Below are positions 16,760-26,145 of a stretch of 64,000 nt of DNA, piece after piece. The position numbers were made by a program, and so were the translations under genes. This DNA is from Nocardioidaceae bacterium SCSIO 66511 (GTDB taxonomy: Bacteria; Actinomycetota; Actinomycetes; Propionibacteriales; Nocardioidaceae), in the NCBI GenBank assembly GCA_023100825.1, contig CP095846.1:3968001-4032000 (forward strand), in the 5' to 3' direction. Under the pieces are notes generated by a model that ran no database searches, was not told the DNA's origin, and saw only the letters and a program-made list of their open reading frames with translations. Position 1 is the first letter of the stretch; each line of letters opens with the position of its first letter.

Positions 16760-19471
16760 TCAGCGGATTCGCACCGCCGTACTCGTCGTACCTCCGGCCT
16801 TGGCGTCGTACCCGAGGAGTACGCGTACCGCGCCCTTGGCCTTCGGGATACGCACCGTACGCACACCGGGCTTCAACGCCTTGGTCACCGACCCGACGGC
16901 CTTGCCGTCAGAGTCGACGGCGAACAGGTGTGCCGAGCCTGGACCGCGCACCTTGACGCGCGCGACAACCGCCTTGCCCGAACGCTTGGCATTCACCAGC
17001 GTCGCGGACTTCGCCTTGACCGCGGCCCGCCCGCCGGACAACGCGACGCCGGTACGCGCCGCCTGCGCGATCGACTGCGGCGAGTCGATACTCTCCAGCG
17101 CGTCGAGCGGGATCACCGGGTCTTGGGTCTCGACCTCGGGCGGTGTCCATCCGGGAAGCTCGGCGATGCCCCAGCGGTAGGGGTCGCCCTGCACGCCGCC
17201 CCAGGTCGACCAGCCGATGCGGGTCTGACCGGCCTTGTCCTGGGTGTCGGAGTCGTAGATGAACAGGTTCAGCCCGAGGTGCTCGGGGTCGACGGTCGAC
17301 GGCAGCGCCGACGCCGGGATCTTGCCCTCGATCACATAGCCGGTGAACGGCTCCTTGAGCTTCGAGGCGACCTCGATATCGGGGTTGTCGATCGGACCCT
17401 GCTTGTTGTCCGCGTCGCGCGCGGTGCATGGTCCGCCCTCCTCGGTCGTCGGCAGCACGAGCTGCTTGAACGTCGAGGAGGTGTTCTCCGAACGCCCGTC
17501 GGGGTCGATCGCAACCTCGAGCGAGTCCGTACGCCAGTGCCGCTTGCAGTCGGACTGCGACAGCACGCTGCCCAGCTCGTCGTCGACGACATCGACCGCG
17601 TAGTAGAGGTCATCGCCCTTGCGGGTCAGGTAACCCGTGGCCGAGCAGTCCTCCGCGCTCTCGCATTCGTCGCCCTCCCAGCGCCGGCTCAGGTCGATCT
17701 CTGCGGTGTACTCGTCGTCGCCGATCACGCCGTCGACCTCTGGCGCCGCGGCGGACTCGTCGATCGTCGTCGCCGGCACGAGTTCCAGGGCCGGCTCAGT
17801 CGTTGACGTAGCGGCGTTCGACGTCGTCTCGATCGAGTACGCATAGTCGCCCTCGTCGCCGCCTTCGTTCGACGTCGGCAGCGAGTCGTCGGTGTTGGTC
17901 ACCTCGAAATCGACTGTCGTCGACTCACCGGCAGCCAGATCCGCATACGGCTTCGTCGCCTGGTCTGCCTCGAACCCGTCGGGCAGATCCAGCGAAACGT
18001 CGCCCGACTGTGCGTCGTCGCCAGCGTTGTGCACGTCGACAGTGACCGTACGCGAGCCGCCGCTCGGCAGCGTCTGCACCGGCTTCACGGTGCCCTTCAG
18101 CTGAGGTACGCCGGTCTCGTCGGCCCAGTCGTGGAACGTCGCGACCCGCGGCAGCAGCTGCTGCTCGCCGGTCACGGCCGCCGCAACCTGGAGCTGTTGG
18201 TTGCTGTAGCCGCTACGACCACCGGCAACGGAGACGTCCGTCGACACCAACGCCCGTTTGTTGGTCTCCGCGTCATCGGCGGCGGTGACGGTGACGGTGC
18301 GCTGCTTCGTACGCCCCTTCTTCAAGTCACCGAAGGAGACGTTCTTCTTCGCCTGCCAACCGGCCGGCACCCGTACTCGCGCGGTCGCATTCTTCAGTGC
18401 CTTGCCCTTGGGCGCGGTCAGGCTGATGCGCACCTTGGCGGATCCGCCCGGTGTCACCTCGAACTGGTCCGTCGACATGTCCAGCTGGGTCCCGAGGGGC
18501 AGGCCCCCGCGCTCCTGCAGCACGGCGCCTTCGAGCATCGTGGCCGACGGTGCGGCCTCGGAGCCGCCGTCACCGCGTACGAACGGCACCCGCGAGTCGA
18601 TCTGCTGCATGAAGTCACAGCCGAGCTTGTTCGGGTCCGGGTCGGGGTCGGGGAACCCGGCCCAGCCCTGCGATGCGTACTGACGCTGGGCCTCCCGCTC
18701 GATCTGTGCCCAGGTCTTGTCCTGGCTCGCCGAGCGACGACCGCTCCAGACGCCGTAGATGTCGTCGGCAGGGTTCGCGGGCGCCATCGTCGTCGAGCAC
18801 TTGGGGCCGTTCGACGCGCCACTGCCCCGCACACCGCTGGAGAACAGCTTCTTCGGCGCGTACGCCTGCAGACCCTCCTTGCGGAGTTGGCCCGGGAACC
18901 GGTTCGGGTCACCGGCGGCGTAGTACGCCTCTGTCGCCAGCAGCGAGGCCTCCTGGTGGCCACCGTGGTTGCCGGGGCTCGGCGCGGTGTCCATCGTCAT
19001 GATGATGTCGGGGGTCGTCTCGCGGATGACTCGTACGAGCCTGCCGAGGGAGTCCTGGTGGCCCCAGGTCTCGCGGTGCAACGGCTCGCTGACCGAGTAG
19101 TAGAAGTCGACCTTGTCGAGGTTGTAGACATCGCTCACGCTCGCGTGGCCGACGGCAGACCGCTCCTCGGCCTCGCGGATCAACCCGAGCGCAGGCCCCT
19201 CCTCCGGACCGACGGCGTTGCCGCCGCCTTCGCCTCGGGTGACGGTCACGACTCCGGTACGTACACCGAAGCGCTCACGCCACTCGCCGAACATCGACAG
19301 CCGCCCGGACTCGTCGTCTGGATGCGCGCCGACGAACAGTACGTCGAGGTCCGCGGGGTCTCTCGGTGGTGCCACTTGCCGCTCGGAATCGGCCGTCGCA
19401 GGCTGCACTGCGAGCGTTCCCGCCACCAGCACAGCACCGACGACCGCCGTAGCTTGTCGTCCCAGTCTCAT
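16760..19471 (-). CDS. Secreted PIG-L family deacetylase with C-terminal sugar-binding (CBM9-like) domain
   Basis: 903 residues with a signal peptide (hydrophobic AVVGAVLVAGTLAVQPATA, cleavage near residue 27). The PIG-L/LmbE domain (about 42-300) has the zinc motif AHPDDE (49-54) and the HxxE-type GGHQEA with His172. Such enzymes hydrolyse N-acetyl groups of GlcNAc-containing substrates. The middle holds two beta-rich NEW3/Ig-like regions (about 340-560). A CBM9-like sugar-binding domain (about 575-775, VDGVIGDDEY, DDLYYAVDVVDDE, TDSLEVAIDPDG) precedes a Lys-rich beta tail. RBS GAGGAGG precedes the ATG. Last gene downstream of the sugar importer on the same strand; likely works on extracellular amino-sugar polymers. 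Confidence 0.88.
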   Translation of the reverse strand: MRLGRQATAVVGAVLVAGTLAVQPATADSERQVAPPRDPADLDVLFVGAHPDDESGRLSMFGEWRERFGVRTGVVTVTRGEGGGNAVGPEEGPALGLIREAEERSAVGHASVSDVYNLDKVDFYYSVSEPLHRETWGHQDSLGRLVRVIRETTPDIIMTMDTAPSPGNHGGHQEASLLATEAYYAAGDPNRFPGQLRKEGLQAYAPKKLFSSGVRGSGASNGPKCSTTMAPANPADDIYGVWSGRRSASQDKTWAQIEREAQRQYASQGWAGFPDPDPDPNKLGCDFMQQIDSRVPFVRGDGGSEAAPSATMLEGAVLQERGGLPLGTQLDMSTDQFEVTPGGSAKVRISLTAPKGKALKNATARVRVPAGWQAKKNVSFGDLKKGRTKQRTVTVTAADDAETNKRALVSTDVSVAGGRSGYSNQQLQVAAAVTGEQQLLPRVATFHDWADETGVPQLKGTVKPVQTLPSGGSRTVTVDVHNAGDDAQSGDVSLDLPDGFEADQATKPYADLAAGESTTVDFEVTNTDDSLPTSNEGGDEGDYAYSIETTSNAATSTTEPALELVPATTIDESAAAPEVDGVIGDDEYTAEIDLSRRWEGDECESAEDCSATGYLTRKGDDLYYAVDVVDDELGSVLSQSDCKRHWRTDSLEVAIDPDGRSENTSSTFKQLVLPTTEEGGPCTARDADNKQGPIDNPDIEVASKLKEPFTGYVIEGKIPASALPSTVDPEHLGLNLFIYDSDTQDKAGQTRIGWSTWGGVQGDPYRWGIAELPGWTPPEVETQDPVIPLDALESIDSPQSIAQAARTGVALSGGRAAVKAKSATLVNAKRSGKAVVARVKVRGPGSAHLFAVDSDGKAVGSVTKALKPGVRTVRIPKAKGAVRVLLGYDAKAGGTTSTAVRIR

Positions 19472-19550
19472 CGAAACCTTCTCCTCCTCATGACATGGCA
19501 GGCAATTGGATATTGCGGTTCCCCGAAACGCGGCAGTGGTACTGAACTGG

Positions 19551-20357
19551 CTAGCCCTTCACCGACCCCTCGACCATGCCGCGGATGAAATGTCGTTGGG
19601 CAAACAGGTAGAACGCGATGACCGGCAGCGCGACGAGAACCGCCCCGGCCGCGAGCAGCGACGTGCCGGCGGTGTACTGCCCCTTGAAGAACGCCAGCCC
19701 CAGCGGCGCCGTGCGCATCGACTCGTCGGTGATCATCACCAGCGGCAGCAAGAACTCGTTCCAGGTCCACATGAAGACCAGCACCATCATGGTGATGATC
19801 GCCGGACGCCCCATCGGCATCAGGATCGAGGCGAAGATGCGGAAGTGGCCCGCGCCGTCCAAACGTGCCGCCTCGACGACCTCGGCCTGCGAGCTGCGGA
19901 AGTACGCACGCATCCAGAACGTGCCGAACGCGAGCGACTGCGCCACCTGAGGCCAGATCAGCGAGGTGTACGAGTCGAGTAGATGCAGGTCGCGCAGGTC
20001 GTAGTACAACGGGATGACGATCGCCTCGCTCGGGACCATCAACCCGAGCAGCAGCAGGTAGAACAACACGCTCGACCCGCGAAACCGCATCGTGCCGAAC
20101 GCGTACCCGGCGAGGCAGGCGAAGAGCGTACTGATGATGACGACGCTGCCCGACACGATCACGCTGGTCTTGAGGTACGAGCCGAAGTGCCCGCGCTCCC
20201 AGGCCGTCGCGAAGTTGCCGAAGTCGACACCGCTCGCGTTGATGCTCTCGGGCTGGATCGCCGTCCACAGGATCAACAGCATCGGGTACAGCGCGAACCC
20301 GGCCGCGACGATGAGCACCGCGTACGTCACGGTGCGCTCGACGGAGGAGCTTCTCAT
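19551..20357 (-). CDS. Carbohydrate ABC transporter permease (MalG-like)
   Basis: 268 residues with six transmembrane helices and the EAA loop EVVEAARLDGAGHFRIFASILMP, which docks on the ATPase. N-terminal VTYAVLIVAAGFALYPMLLILW is typical of MalG-type subunits. The start ATG overlaps the MalF-like stop (ATGA). No ATPase gene is encoded in the locus, so a shared MsiK-like ATPase elsewhere in the genome probably energises it, as in many actinobacterial sugar importers. Confidence 0.93.
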   Translation of the reverse strand: MRSSSVERTVTYAVLIVAAGFALYPMLLILWTAIQPESINASGVDFGNFATAWERGHFGSYLKTSVIVSGSVVIISTLFACLAGYAFGTMRFRGSSVLFYLLLLGLMVPSEAIVIPLYYDLRDLHLLDSYTSLIWPQVAQSLAFGTFWMRAYFRSSQAEVVEAARLDGAGHFRIFASILMPMGRPAIITMMVLVFMWTWNEFLLPLVMITDESMRTAPLGLAFFKGQYTAGTSLLAAGAVLVALPVIAFYLFAQRHFIRGMVEGSVKG

Positions 20358-21298
20358 CGGGAGTCCTCCGCGCTCTCGGACAGTCGGTTGATCAAGATGG
20401 TCGCGAGCAGGATCAGCACCATCAGGATGAGCGCGATCGTCACACCGGTGCCGACCTCGCCCTTCTGCATTGCCCGGTCGTACACCTCGAAGGCCGGAAC
20501 GGTCGAGGCGTATCCGGGCCCGCCGCTGGTCATGACGTAGACGAGGTCGAACGTACGAAGTGCCGCGACCATGGTGAGGGTCAAGGCGACGGCCATCTCA
20601 CCGCGTACGGCCGGGAAGCTGACCGCCCGGAACTCCCGGAAGAACCCCGCCCCGTCGAGTCGCGCCGACTCGTACAGCTCGCGCGGCACCTTCGACAGGC
20701 CGGCGAGGAAGAGCACCGTGCACAAGCCGGTGCCGACCCAGACGCCGACGACGCCGACCGCGATCAGCGCGAAGCTCTCGTCGCCGAGCCACCCGCGCGT
20801 GAGGCCGCCGAGGCCGATCGCGCTGAGCACATCGTTGAGCGGACCGTCGGGCGCGTAGATGTCTCGCCACGCGACGGCGACGACAGTCAGCGCGACGACC
20901 TGTGGCAGGAACAGCACCGTACGGAAGAAGCCGAGCCCGTGCAGTTTGGACCGCGTCATCAGACCGGCGACCAACATGCCGAGCGTGACCGGGATGAAGC
21001 TGAAGAAGACCACCAGCACCGCGGCGTGCAAGAACGGCGCTCGTAACTCCGGGTCGGTGAGCACCTCAGTGTAATTGCCGAGCCCGACCCACGTGCCGAC
21101 GCTCAGGCCGTCCCATTCGAAGAACGACAGCCAGACCGCGTGCAGCAGCGGCGCGAGCAGGAACAGCGCGAAGACGACCAGTGCAGGCGCGACGTAGAGG
21201 TACGCGACGAGCCTGGGCTCTCCGGGAGGACCGGCCTGCCGGCGGCCCCCCCGGAGAGGTTTGGGTGCGGGTTCGGCAACCGCGGTGGACTCAGGCAA
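20354..21298 (-). CDS. Sugar ABC transporter permease (MalF-like)
   Basis: 314 residues: a Pro/Arg-rich N-terminal tail, six transmembrane helices starting LVAYLYVAPALVVFALFLLA, and an EAA loop LYESARLDGAGFFREFRAVSFP. Starts with TTG, 9 bp after the binding-protein stop codon; there is no strong RBS, so translational coupling is likely. Forms the importer channel with the MalG-like subunit. Substrate is not deducible from the permease. Confidence 0.92.
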   Translation of the reverse strand: MPESTAVAEPAPKPLRGGRRQAGPPGEPRLVAYLYVAPALVVFALFLLAPLLHAVWLSFFEWDGLSVGTWVGLGNYTEVLTDPELRAPFLHAAVLVVFFSFIPVTLGMLVAGLMTRSKLHGLGFFRTVLFLPQVVALTVVAVAWRDIYAPDGPLNDVLSAIGLGGLTRGWLGDESFALIAVGVVGVWVGTGLCTVLFLAGLSKVPRELYESARLDGAGFFREFRAVSFPAVRGEMAVALTLTMVAALRTFDLVYVMTSGGPGYASTVPAFEVYDRAMQKGEVGTGVTIALILMVLILLATILINRLSESAEDSR

Positions 21299-21306
21299 CG
21301 CTCTGC

Positions 21307-22686
21307 CTACCCACCGCTGTTCTCGGAGACGAAGCCGCTGTAGTCATCCTCGAGCGCAGCGAGGAAGTCATCGACGGACTCCGAACCGGCACCGAGCTTC
21401 TGGAGGTTGCCGGACAAGGTGTCGTAGAAGTCCGGCGTCGCATAGTCGAGGTACGGCACCAAGGCGTCGTCGGAGTTGACCTGGTCCCACGCCTGGAACA
21501 CCTCGGCGCGTACGCCCGAGACGTCGGCCTTGTCGGCGTCGACGACGGGCAGGTTGCCCGCATCGGCCATCTTGACCATCGCGTCTTCGTTGGTGATGAA
21601 GTCGATGTACGCAGCGCCGACATCGGCGTTGTCGGTGGCGTCGGTGACCGCGTACGGGAGGCCGGTGCCGCCCGTGACCGCCTGCTCACCGGACGAACCG
21701 ACCGGCGGCAGCATGAAGCCGAGGTCGTCACCGAGCGCCGGTACGAGGTCCTCCGCAAGCAGCCAGGTGCCCGCGATCAGGAAGACACCGTCGCCCTTGG
21801 CGAAGTTCTGCCAGGCCTTGTCGTAGTCGAGACCGTTGAAGTCCTTGCTGAAGTAGCCGTCCTTCGCCCAGTCGGCGAACGTCTGCGCCGCCTGCTTGTT
21901 CTCATCGGTCTCCCAGGAGCCGCCTTCGCGCCCGAACCCGAGCGTACGAATATCGTCACGCGGCACGAACTGGTTCTGGATGAACCCGAAGTCGTGAATG
22001 CCCGGCCAGCCGTCGATGTTGCCGAACTGGATCGGTGTCTCGCCGGCGTCCTTCGCGGCCGCAAGCGCCTTCTCGAAGTCCTCGGTGGTCTTCGGCGCGT
22101 CGATCCCGAGCTCCTCGAGCTTCGCCTTGTTGTACCAGAGGCCGACCATCTCGCCGAGCTGCGGAACGCCGTACAAGTTGCCCTCGCCGAACGTCGCACC
22201 GTCGTCGGTGTACGACGACAGCGCGCGTACGCCCTCCGGGAAGCGGTCGTCCCAGCCGTACGCCTCGGCGTACCCGTCGAGCGACTGCAGGAGGCCGGCC
22301 TTCACGAACTGCCCCATATCGGAGCGGCCGTTGTTGGCCTGTACGACGTCGGGCGGGTCCTCGTCGTTGCTGATCGCGAGTCGTAGCGTCTTGCGGAGGT
22401 CCTCGAACGACCTGGAGACGCGGTCGATCGTGACGTTCGGGTACTTCTTCTCGAACGCCGCGTTCAGCTCGTCCATCGTCTTGCTCGCGGCGCCGCGTAC
22501 CTCTTGGTCCCATACGGTCAAGGTGACGTCGCCGGCGTCGGCGATGTCGGTGTTGACGTCCGACTTCTTCGTCTCCGTGCCGCCGCCGTTGTCGTCGCCG
22601 GGCGCACATGCGGCGGCTGTCGCCAGTGCGAGCGCAACGCCTCCCGCCGCGATGACGCGCCCGATCCGGCGCCGTGAACCTCTCAT
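21307..22686 (-). CDS. Extracellular sugar-binding lipoprotein of the ABC importer
   Basis: 459 residues. The signal peptide MRGSRRRIGRVIAAGGVALA runs into a lipobox-like TAAAC (Cys near residue 27), followed by an acidic/Gly linker. The mature domain is a family 1 solute-binding protein: LTVWDQEVRG, YPNVTIDRVSRSFEDL, PPDVVQANNG and LPYAVTDATDN. AAGGAG-type RBS lies 7 nt before the chosen ATG; an alternative start five codons upstream (MKEKA) is less likely. Preceded by the PfkB kinase gene on the same strand. Confidence 0.93.
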   Translation of the reverse strand: MRGSRRRIGRVIAAGGVALALATAAACAPGDDNGGGTETKKSDVNTDIADAGDVTLTVWDQEVRGAASKTMDELNAAFEKKYPNVTIDRVSRSFEDLRKTLRLAISNDEDPPDVVQANNGRSDMGQFVKAGLLQSLDGYAEAYGWDDRFPEGVRALSSYTDDGATFGEGNLYGVPQLGEMVGLWYNKAKLEELGIDAPKTTEDFEKALAAAKDAGETPIQFGNIDGWPGIHDFGFIQNQFVPRDDIRTLGFGREGGSWETDENKQAAQTFADWAKDGYFSKDFNGLDYDKAWQNFAKGDGVFLIAGTWLLAEDLVPALGDDLGFMLPPVGSSGEQAVTGGTGLPYAVTDATDNADVGAAYIDFITNEDAMVKMADAGNLPVVDADKADVSGVRAEVFQAWDQVNSDDALVPYLDYATPDFYDTLSGNLQKLGAGSESVDDFLAALEDDYSGFVSENSGG

Positions 22687-22711
22687 TGCCTTCTCCTTCA
22701 TTCCTGGCCCC

Positions 22712-23845
22712 CTACGACGCGTCGGTTCCCCGCTGCGTGACTCCCGTCGGCCGCGGGCCGTGGCGGCCGTGTTCCTCGGTGCTGTAGTGGAACCCGACGG
22801 TCGGTACGGCGCGTTCGAACACCCGGTGCTCGACGGTTGCGAGTACATCCTCGAGGAAACCGTAGTCTCGAGCGAGACGGGGCTGTTCCTTCGCCTCGGT
22901 CCACCAGTCGCAGACGTCGCCCCAGCCGGGCGATGCGAGTGCTCCGCCGAAGTCACGTACGGACAGCGCCGCGCCGAGGTTGGCGAACCGCAGCCGCTGC
23001 GTCAGCGACCAGCCGGCAAGGGTTCCGTGCATGAGCGAGGCGAGGAAGACGTCGCCCGCTCCGGTCGGGTCGAGCGCCGGCACCGAGAGGCCCGGCACCC
23101 ATGCGGTCTCGCCGGTCGTGGCGTCCGCGGCGAACGCACCGCCGCTCCCGGCGGTCACCACCGCGAGTGGAACCCAGTCGCGCAGCACCTCGAGCGCGGC
23201 ACCGGGAGTGTCGGTACCGGTGAACGACATCGCCTCGTCGGCATTGGGTACGAACGCGTGACAGCCCTCGAGGCGTTCGCGCAGGGAGTTTCTGTCCCAG
23301 ACGCCGCTTTCGTCCCAGCCGAGGTCGGCGAAGACCAGGCTGCCGTCGGCGATCACGCTGTCGACCCACTGCGGGCGCTTGTCGCCCATATCCGCGAAGC
23401 ACGCTCGCGTACGCGGCGGTGCGCCGACGATGTCGTCGGGCGAGACGGGCGGCTCATGTGCGTGCGTGACCATCGCGCGGTCGTCGTCGTAGGCGAGGGA
23501 GACGGTGACCGGTGAGTGCCAGTCGTCGAACCTCTCGGCGCGGCTCAGATCGACGCCTTCGCACTCGGAAAGGGTCGTCCAGCAGAAGTCGCCGTAGTGG
23601 TCGGCGCCGAACGCAGCCGTCAGAGCCGTACGAAGGCCGAGTCGCGACGCAGCGACAGCGAGATTGGCGGCGCCTCCGGGGCTCGAGCCCATACCGCTCG
23701 ACATGATCTCTTGACCGCCCACCGGCGCCGAACGCAAACCGGTGAAGATGATGTCCAGGAAGACGGTGCCCGCGACGAACACGTCGAACGGCTCGGCGTC
23801 GGACTCTGAGGGCTCAGGCGCCACAGCGGCGTCGGGTTCGGTCAC
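22712..23845 (-). CDS. PfkB family carbohydrate kinase
   Basis: 377 residues from a GTG with an ideal AGGAGG 6 nt upstream. Ribokinase-like fold: VAGTVFLDIIFTGL at the start, glycine-rich SSPGGAANLAVAASRLGL and the C-terminal anion-hole signature DPTGAGDVFLAS with catalytic Asp. It phosphorylates a sugar or nucleoside; substrate unknown. First gene of the leftward operon with the importer and PIG-L enzyme, divergent from DeoR. It could phosphorylate imported sugar inside the cell, which would fit the 6-phospho-glycosidase-type GH4 enzyme across the divergent promoter. Confidence 0.9.
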   Translation of the reverse strand: MTEPDAAVAPEPSESDAEPFDVFVAGTVFLDIIFTGLRSAPVGGQEIMSSGMGSSPGGAANLAVAASRLGLRTALTAAFGADHYGDFCWTTLSECEGVDLSRAERFDDWHSPVTVSLAYDDDRAMVTHAHEPPVSPDDIVGAPPRTRACFADMGDKRPQWVDSVIADGSLVFADLGWDESGVWDRNSLRERLEGCHAFVPNADEAMSFTGTDTPGAALEVLRDWVPLAVVTAGSGGAFAADATTGETAWVPGLSVPALDPTGAGDVFLASLMHGTLAGWSLTQRLRFANLGAALSVRDFGGALASPGWGDVCDWWTEAKEQPRLARDYGFLEDVLATVEHRVFERAVPTVGFHYSTEEHGRHGPRPTGVTQRGTDAS

Positions 23846-24019
23846 GTGCAACCTCCTGGAAGCAGTCTCATCGATCTGCACAGGTTTGCGCAAGTACGTA
23901 TGGCAATGAAATGTTCTGCGCGAGTGACCGCCCAACTCCGCACCATCGACGTCCAGATGTGCTCGTTTCGGCATGGACGCACGTAGCGGTGCGCGATTCT
24001 GACTGATAATGTTCACGAC

Positions 24020-24775
24020 ATGCTGGCGCAACAGCGATACGAGCGCATCCTCGAACGGCTCCGTACCGACGGGCCTGTCGAGGTCGGCTCCCTCGCACAT
24101 CAGCTCCACGTGAGCGAAGCGACCATCCGCCGCGACCTGCGTACGCTCGAGGACCGCCAGCTCGTGAACAGGCTGCACGGCGGAGCTTCGCTACCGACGG
24201 CACAGGAACCGCCGTTCGCCCACGTCGCGACCAGCCATGTGTCCGATAAGGACGCCGTGGCCCAAGAGGCCGCCGGGCTCGTCGAAGACGGCGACGTCGT
24301 ACTCCTCGACATCGGCACGACCACCCTGCGCCTCGCGTCCGCACTGCGCGGGCGTTCGGTCACCATCATCACGTCGAGCCTCGCCGTGTACGAAGAGCTC
24401 GCGAACGACACGTCGGTCGAGCTGATCCTGCTCGGCGGCGTCGTACGCCGCAACTACCGTTCGATGGTCGGGTTCCTGACCGAGCAGGCGCTGCGCCAGG
24501 TACGCGCCGGCACGCTTTTCCTCGGCACCAGCGGCGTGCGCCCGGACGGCACCGTCCTCGACACGACGGTCGTCGAGGTGCCGGTCAAACAAGCCATGAT
24601 CGCCGCGGCCGAGCGCGTCGTACTGCTCGCCGACGGAAGCAAGTTTCCCGGCGGAGGGCTCGCCCGGGTGTGCGGCACAGCCGAGGTCCACGACCTCGTG
24701 ACCACCCAAGACGCCGACCCCGCGACGCTCACCACCTTCAACGACGCCGGCAGCGCCGTCCACCTCACATCCTGA
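24020..24775 (+). CDS. DeoR/GlpR family transcriptional regulator
   Basis: 251 residues: N-terminal winged helix (about 5-57, RYERILERLRTDGPVEVGSL, then VSEATIRRDLRTLEDRQLV) and a C-terminal sugar-phosphate-sensing DeoR domain (DGDVVLLDIGTTTLRLA, LLADGSKF). Such repressors usually sense phosphorylated sugars made by their target operon. A TGATAAT -10-like box at 24004-24010 lies only 9 bp before the ATG, suggesting a very short or absent leader. It is divergent from pfkB-importer and 25 bp upstream of the GH4 gene, so it is the probable local regulator of both arms. Confidence 0.92.
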   Translation: MLAQQRYERILERLRTDGPVEVGSLAHQLHVSEATIRRDLRTLEDRQLVNRLHGGASLPTAQEPPFAHVATSHVSDKDAVAQEAAGLVEDGDVVLLDIGTTTLRLASALRGRSVTIITSSLAVYEELANDTSVELILLGGVVRRNYRSMVGFLTEQALRQVRAGTLFLGTSGVRPDGTVLDTTVVEVPVKQAMIAAAERVVLLADGSKFPGGGLARVCGTAEVHDLVTTQDADPATLTTFNDAGSAVHLTS

Positions 24776-24800
24776 CGCGGCACAAAGGAGACCCGATCTG

Positions 24801-26138
24801 ATGAAGCTGACCGTGCTCGGTGGCGGAGGATTCCGCGTACCACTCGTGTACCGCGCGTTGCTCGGCGACGACAGCGCCGTCACCGATCTCGTGTTGTACG
24901 ACGTCGACCGTGCCCGGCTGGAAGCGATCGCCGCCGTGCTCGAGCAGGTTCGCGTCGACGACGGTCGCCCGGGTCCACGGATCAGCTTGTCCACCGACCT
25001 TGCCGAAGCCGTCGACGGCGCCGACTTCGTCTTCTCCGCCATCCGAGTCGGGGGGCTCGTCGGACGCGTGTGCGACGAGCGGATCTCGCTGGCGAACGGC
25101 GTTCTCGGGCAGGAGACCACCGGTGCCGGCGGAGTCTGTTACGGACTCCGCACGGTGCCGGTGGCTCTCGAGATCGCCGACACCGTCGCGAAGCACGCAC
25201 CCGGCGCGTACGTCATCAACTTCACGAACCCCGCCGGCATGGTCACCGAGGCCATGTCGCGCGTACTCGGCGACCGGGTGATCGGCATCTGTGACTCGCC
25301 GGTCGGGCTGTTCAAGCGGGTGGCACGTGCGCTCGATATCGGCTACGCGGATGCGACGTTCGAGTACGCCGGCCTGAACCATCTCGGCTGGCTACGTCGC
25401 GTCATCGTCAACGGCGAAGACCGGCTTCCTGCACTGCTCGCCGACCGCGACCGACTGCTCGGCATCGAAGAAGGCCGGCTGTTCGGCCCGGAGTGGTTGG
25501 AGACGCTCGGTGCCGTACCCAACGAGTACCTCTGGTACTGGTACTACAACGCCGACGCGATCGCCGCGATCGAGGCCGCGGGCCAGACCCGCGGCGAGTA
25601 CCTCGTCGCACAGCAGGCAGGGTTCTACACCGAGACCGCGGAGGGCAATCCGTACGACGCGTGGGACCGCACCCGCCGTGCGCGCGAGGAGTCGTACATG
25701 GCCGACAGCCGCGACTCGTCCGGTGCCGGCGAGCGCGACGAGGAAGACCTCGACGGCGGCGGGTACGACAAGGTAGCGCTCGACCTGATGCATGCCATCG
25801 CTCTCAACCAGCCCACGCGGCTGGTGCTCAACGTGGCGAACTCCGGCACCCTCGCGGGGCTCGACTCCGAGGCCGTCGTCGAGGTGCCGTGCATCGTCGA
25901 CTCCTCCGGCCCGCGCCCGCTGCCGGCCGAGCCGCTCGCCGCGTACCAACAGGGTACGGTCACCTCGGTCAAGGACGTCGAACGTACGACCATCGAGGCC
26001 GCCGCGTCGGGTTCGATGCGACTCGCGGTACGCGCGCTCGCTTTGCATCCGCTGGTCGACTCGGTGACACGAGCACGTTCGATCCTCGAGGCACAGGTCG
26101 AGCAGGTGCCGGCGCTCGCACGCGTTCTCCGCGGCTGA
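24801..26138 (+). CDS. Glycoside hydrolase family 4 (6-phospho-beta-glucosidase-like)
   Basis: 445 residues. GH4 enzymes use NAD+ and Mn2+ in a redox-elimination mechanism. Seen here: Rossmann start MKLTVLGGGGFRVPLVYRAL, the INFTNPAGM segment (139-147), metal ligands Cys164 in GICDSP and His194 in GLNHLGW. The CDSP context is typical of enzymes handling 6-phospho-glycosides. RBS AAAGGAG is clear. Encoded behind DeoR, within a locus whose importer is ABC-type, not PTS, so either the PfkB kinase supplies the phosphate or the enzyme acts on a non-phosphorylated glycoside. Confidence 0.92.
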   Translation: MKLTVLGGGGFRVPLVYRALLGDDSAVTDLVLYDVDRARLEAIAAVLEQVRVDDGRPGPRISLSTDLAEAVDGADFVFSAIRVGGLVGRVCDERISLANGVLGQETTGAGGVCYGLRTVPVALEIADTVAKHAPGAYVINFTNPAGMVTEAMSRVLGDRVIGICDSPVGLFKRVARALDIGYADATFEYAGLNHLGWLRRVIVNGEDRLPALLADRDRLLGIEEGRLFGPEWLETLGAVPNEYLWYWYYNADAIAAIEAAGQTRGEYLVAQQAGFYTETAEGNPYDAWDRTRRAREESYMADSRDSSGAGERDEEDLDGGGYDKVALDLMHAIALNQPTRLVLNVANSGTLAGLDSEAVVEVPCIVDSSGPRPLPAEPLAAYQQGTVTSVKDVERTTIEAAASGSMRLAVRALALHPLVDSVTRARSILEAQVEQVPALARVLRG

Positions 26139-26145
26139 GTCGCCC

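Noticed and set aside
18029-19588. Long open frame opposite the PIG-L gene
   Set aside because: Composition is Arg/Val/Asp-rich shadow coding with no recognisable domain, while the minus strand encodes a complete secreted enzyme.
23846-24019. Possible riboswitch or CRISPR-like repeat in the pfkB/DeoR gap
   Set aside because: No conserved riboswitch words and no regular repeats; only a -10-like box before DeoR is visible.
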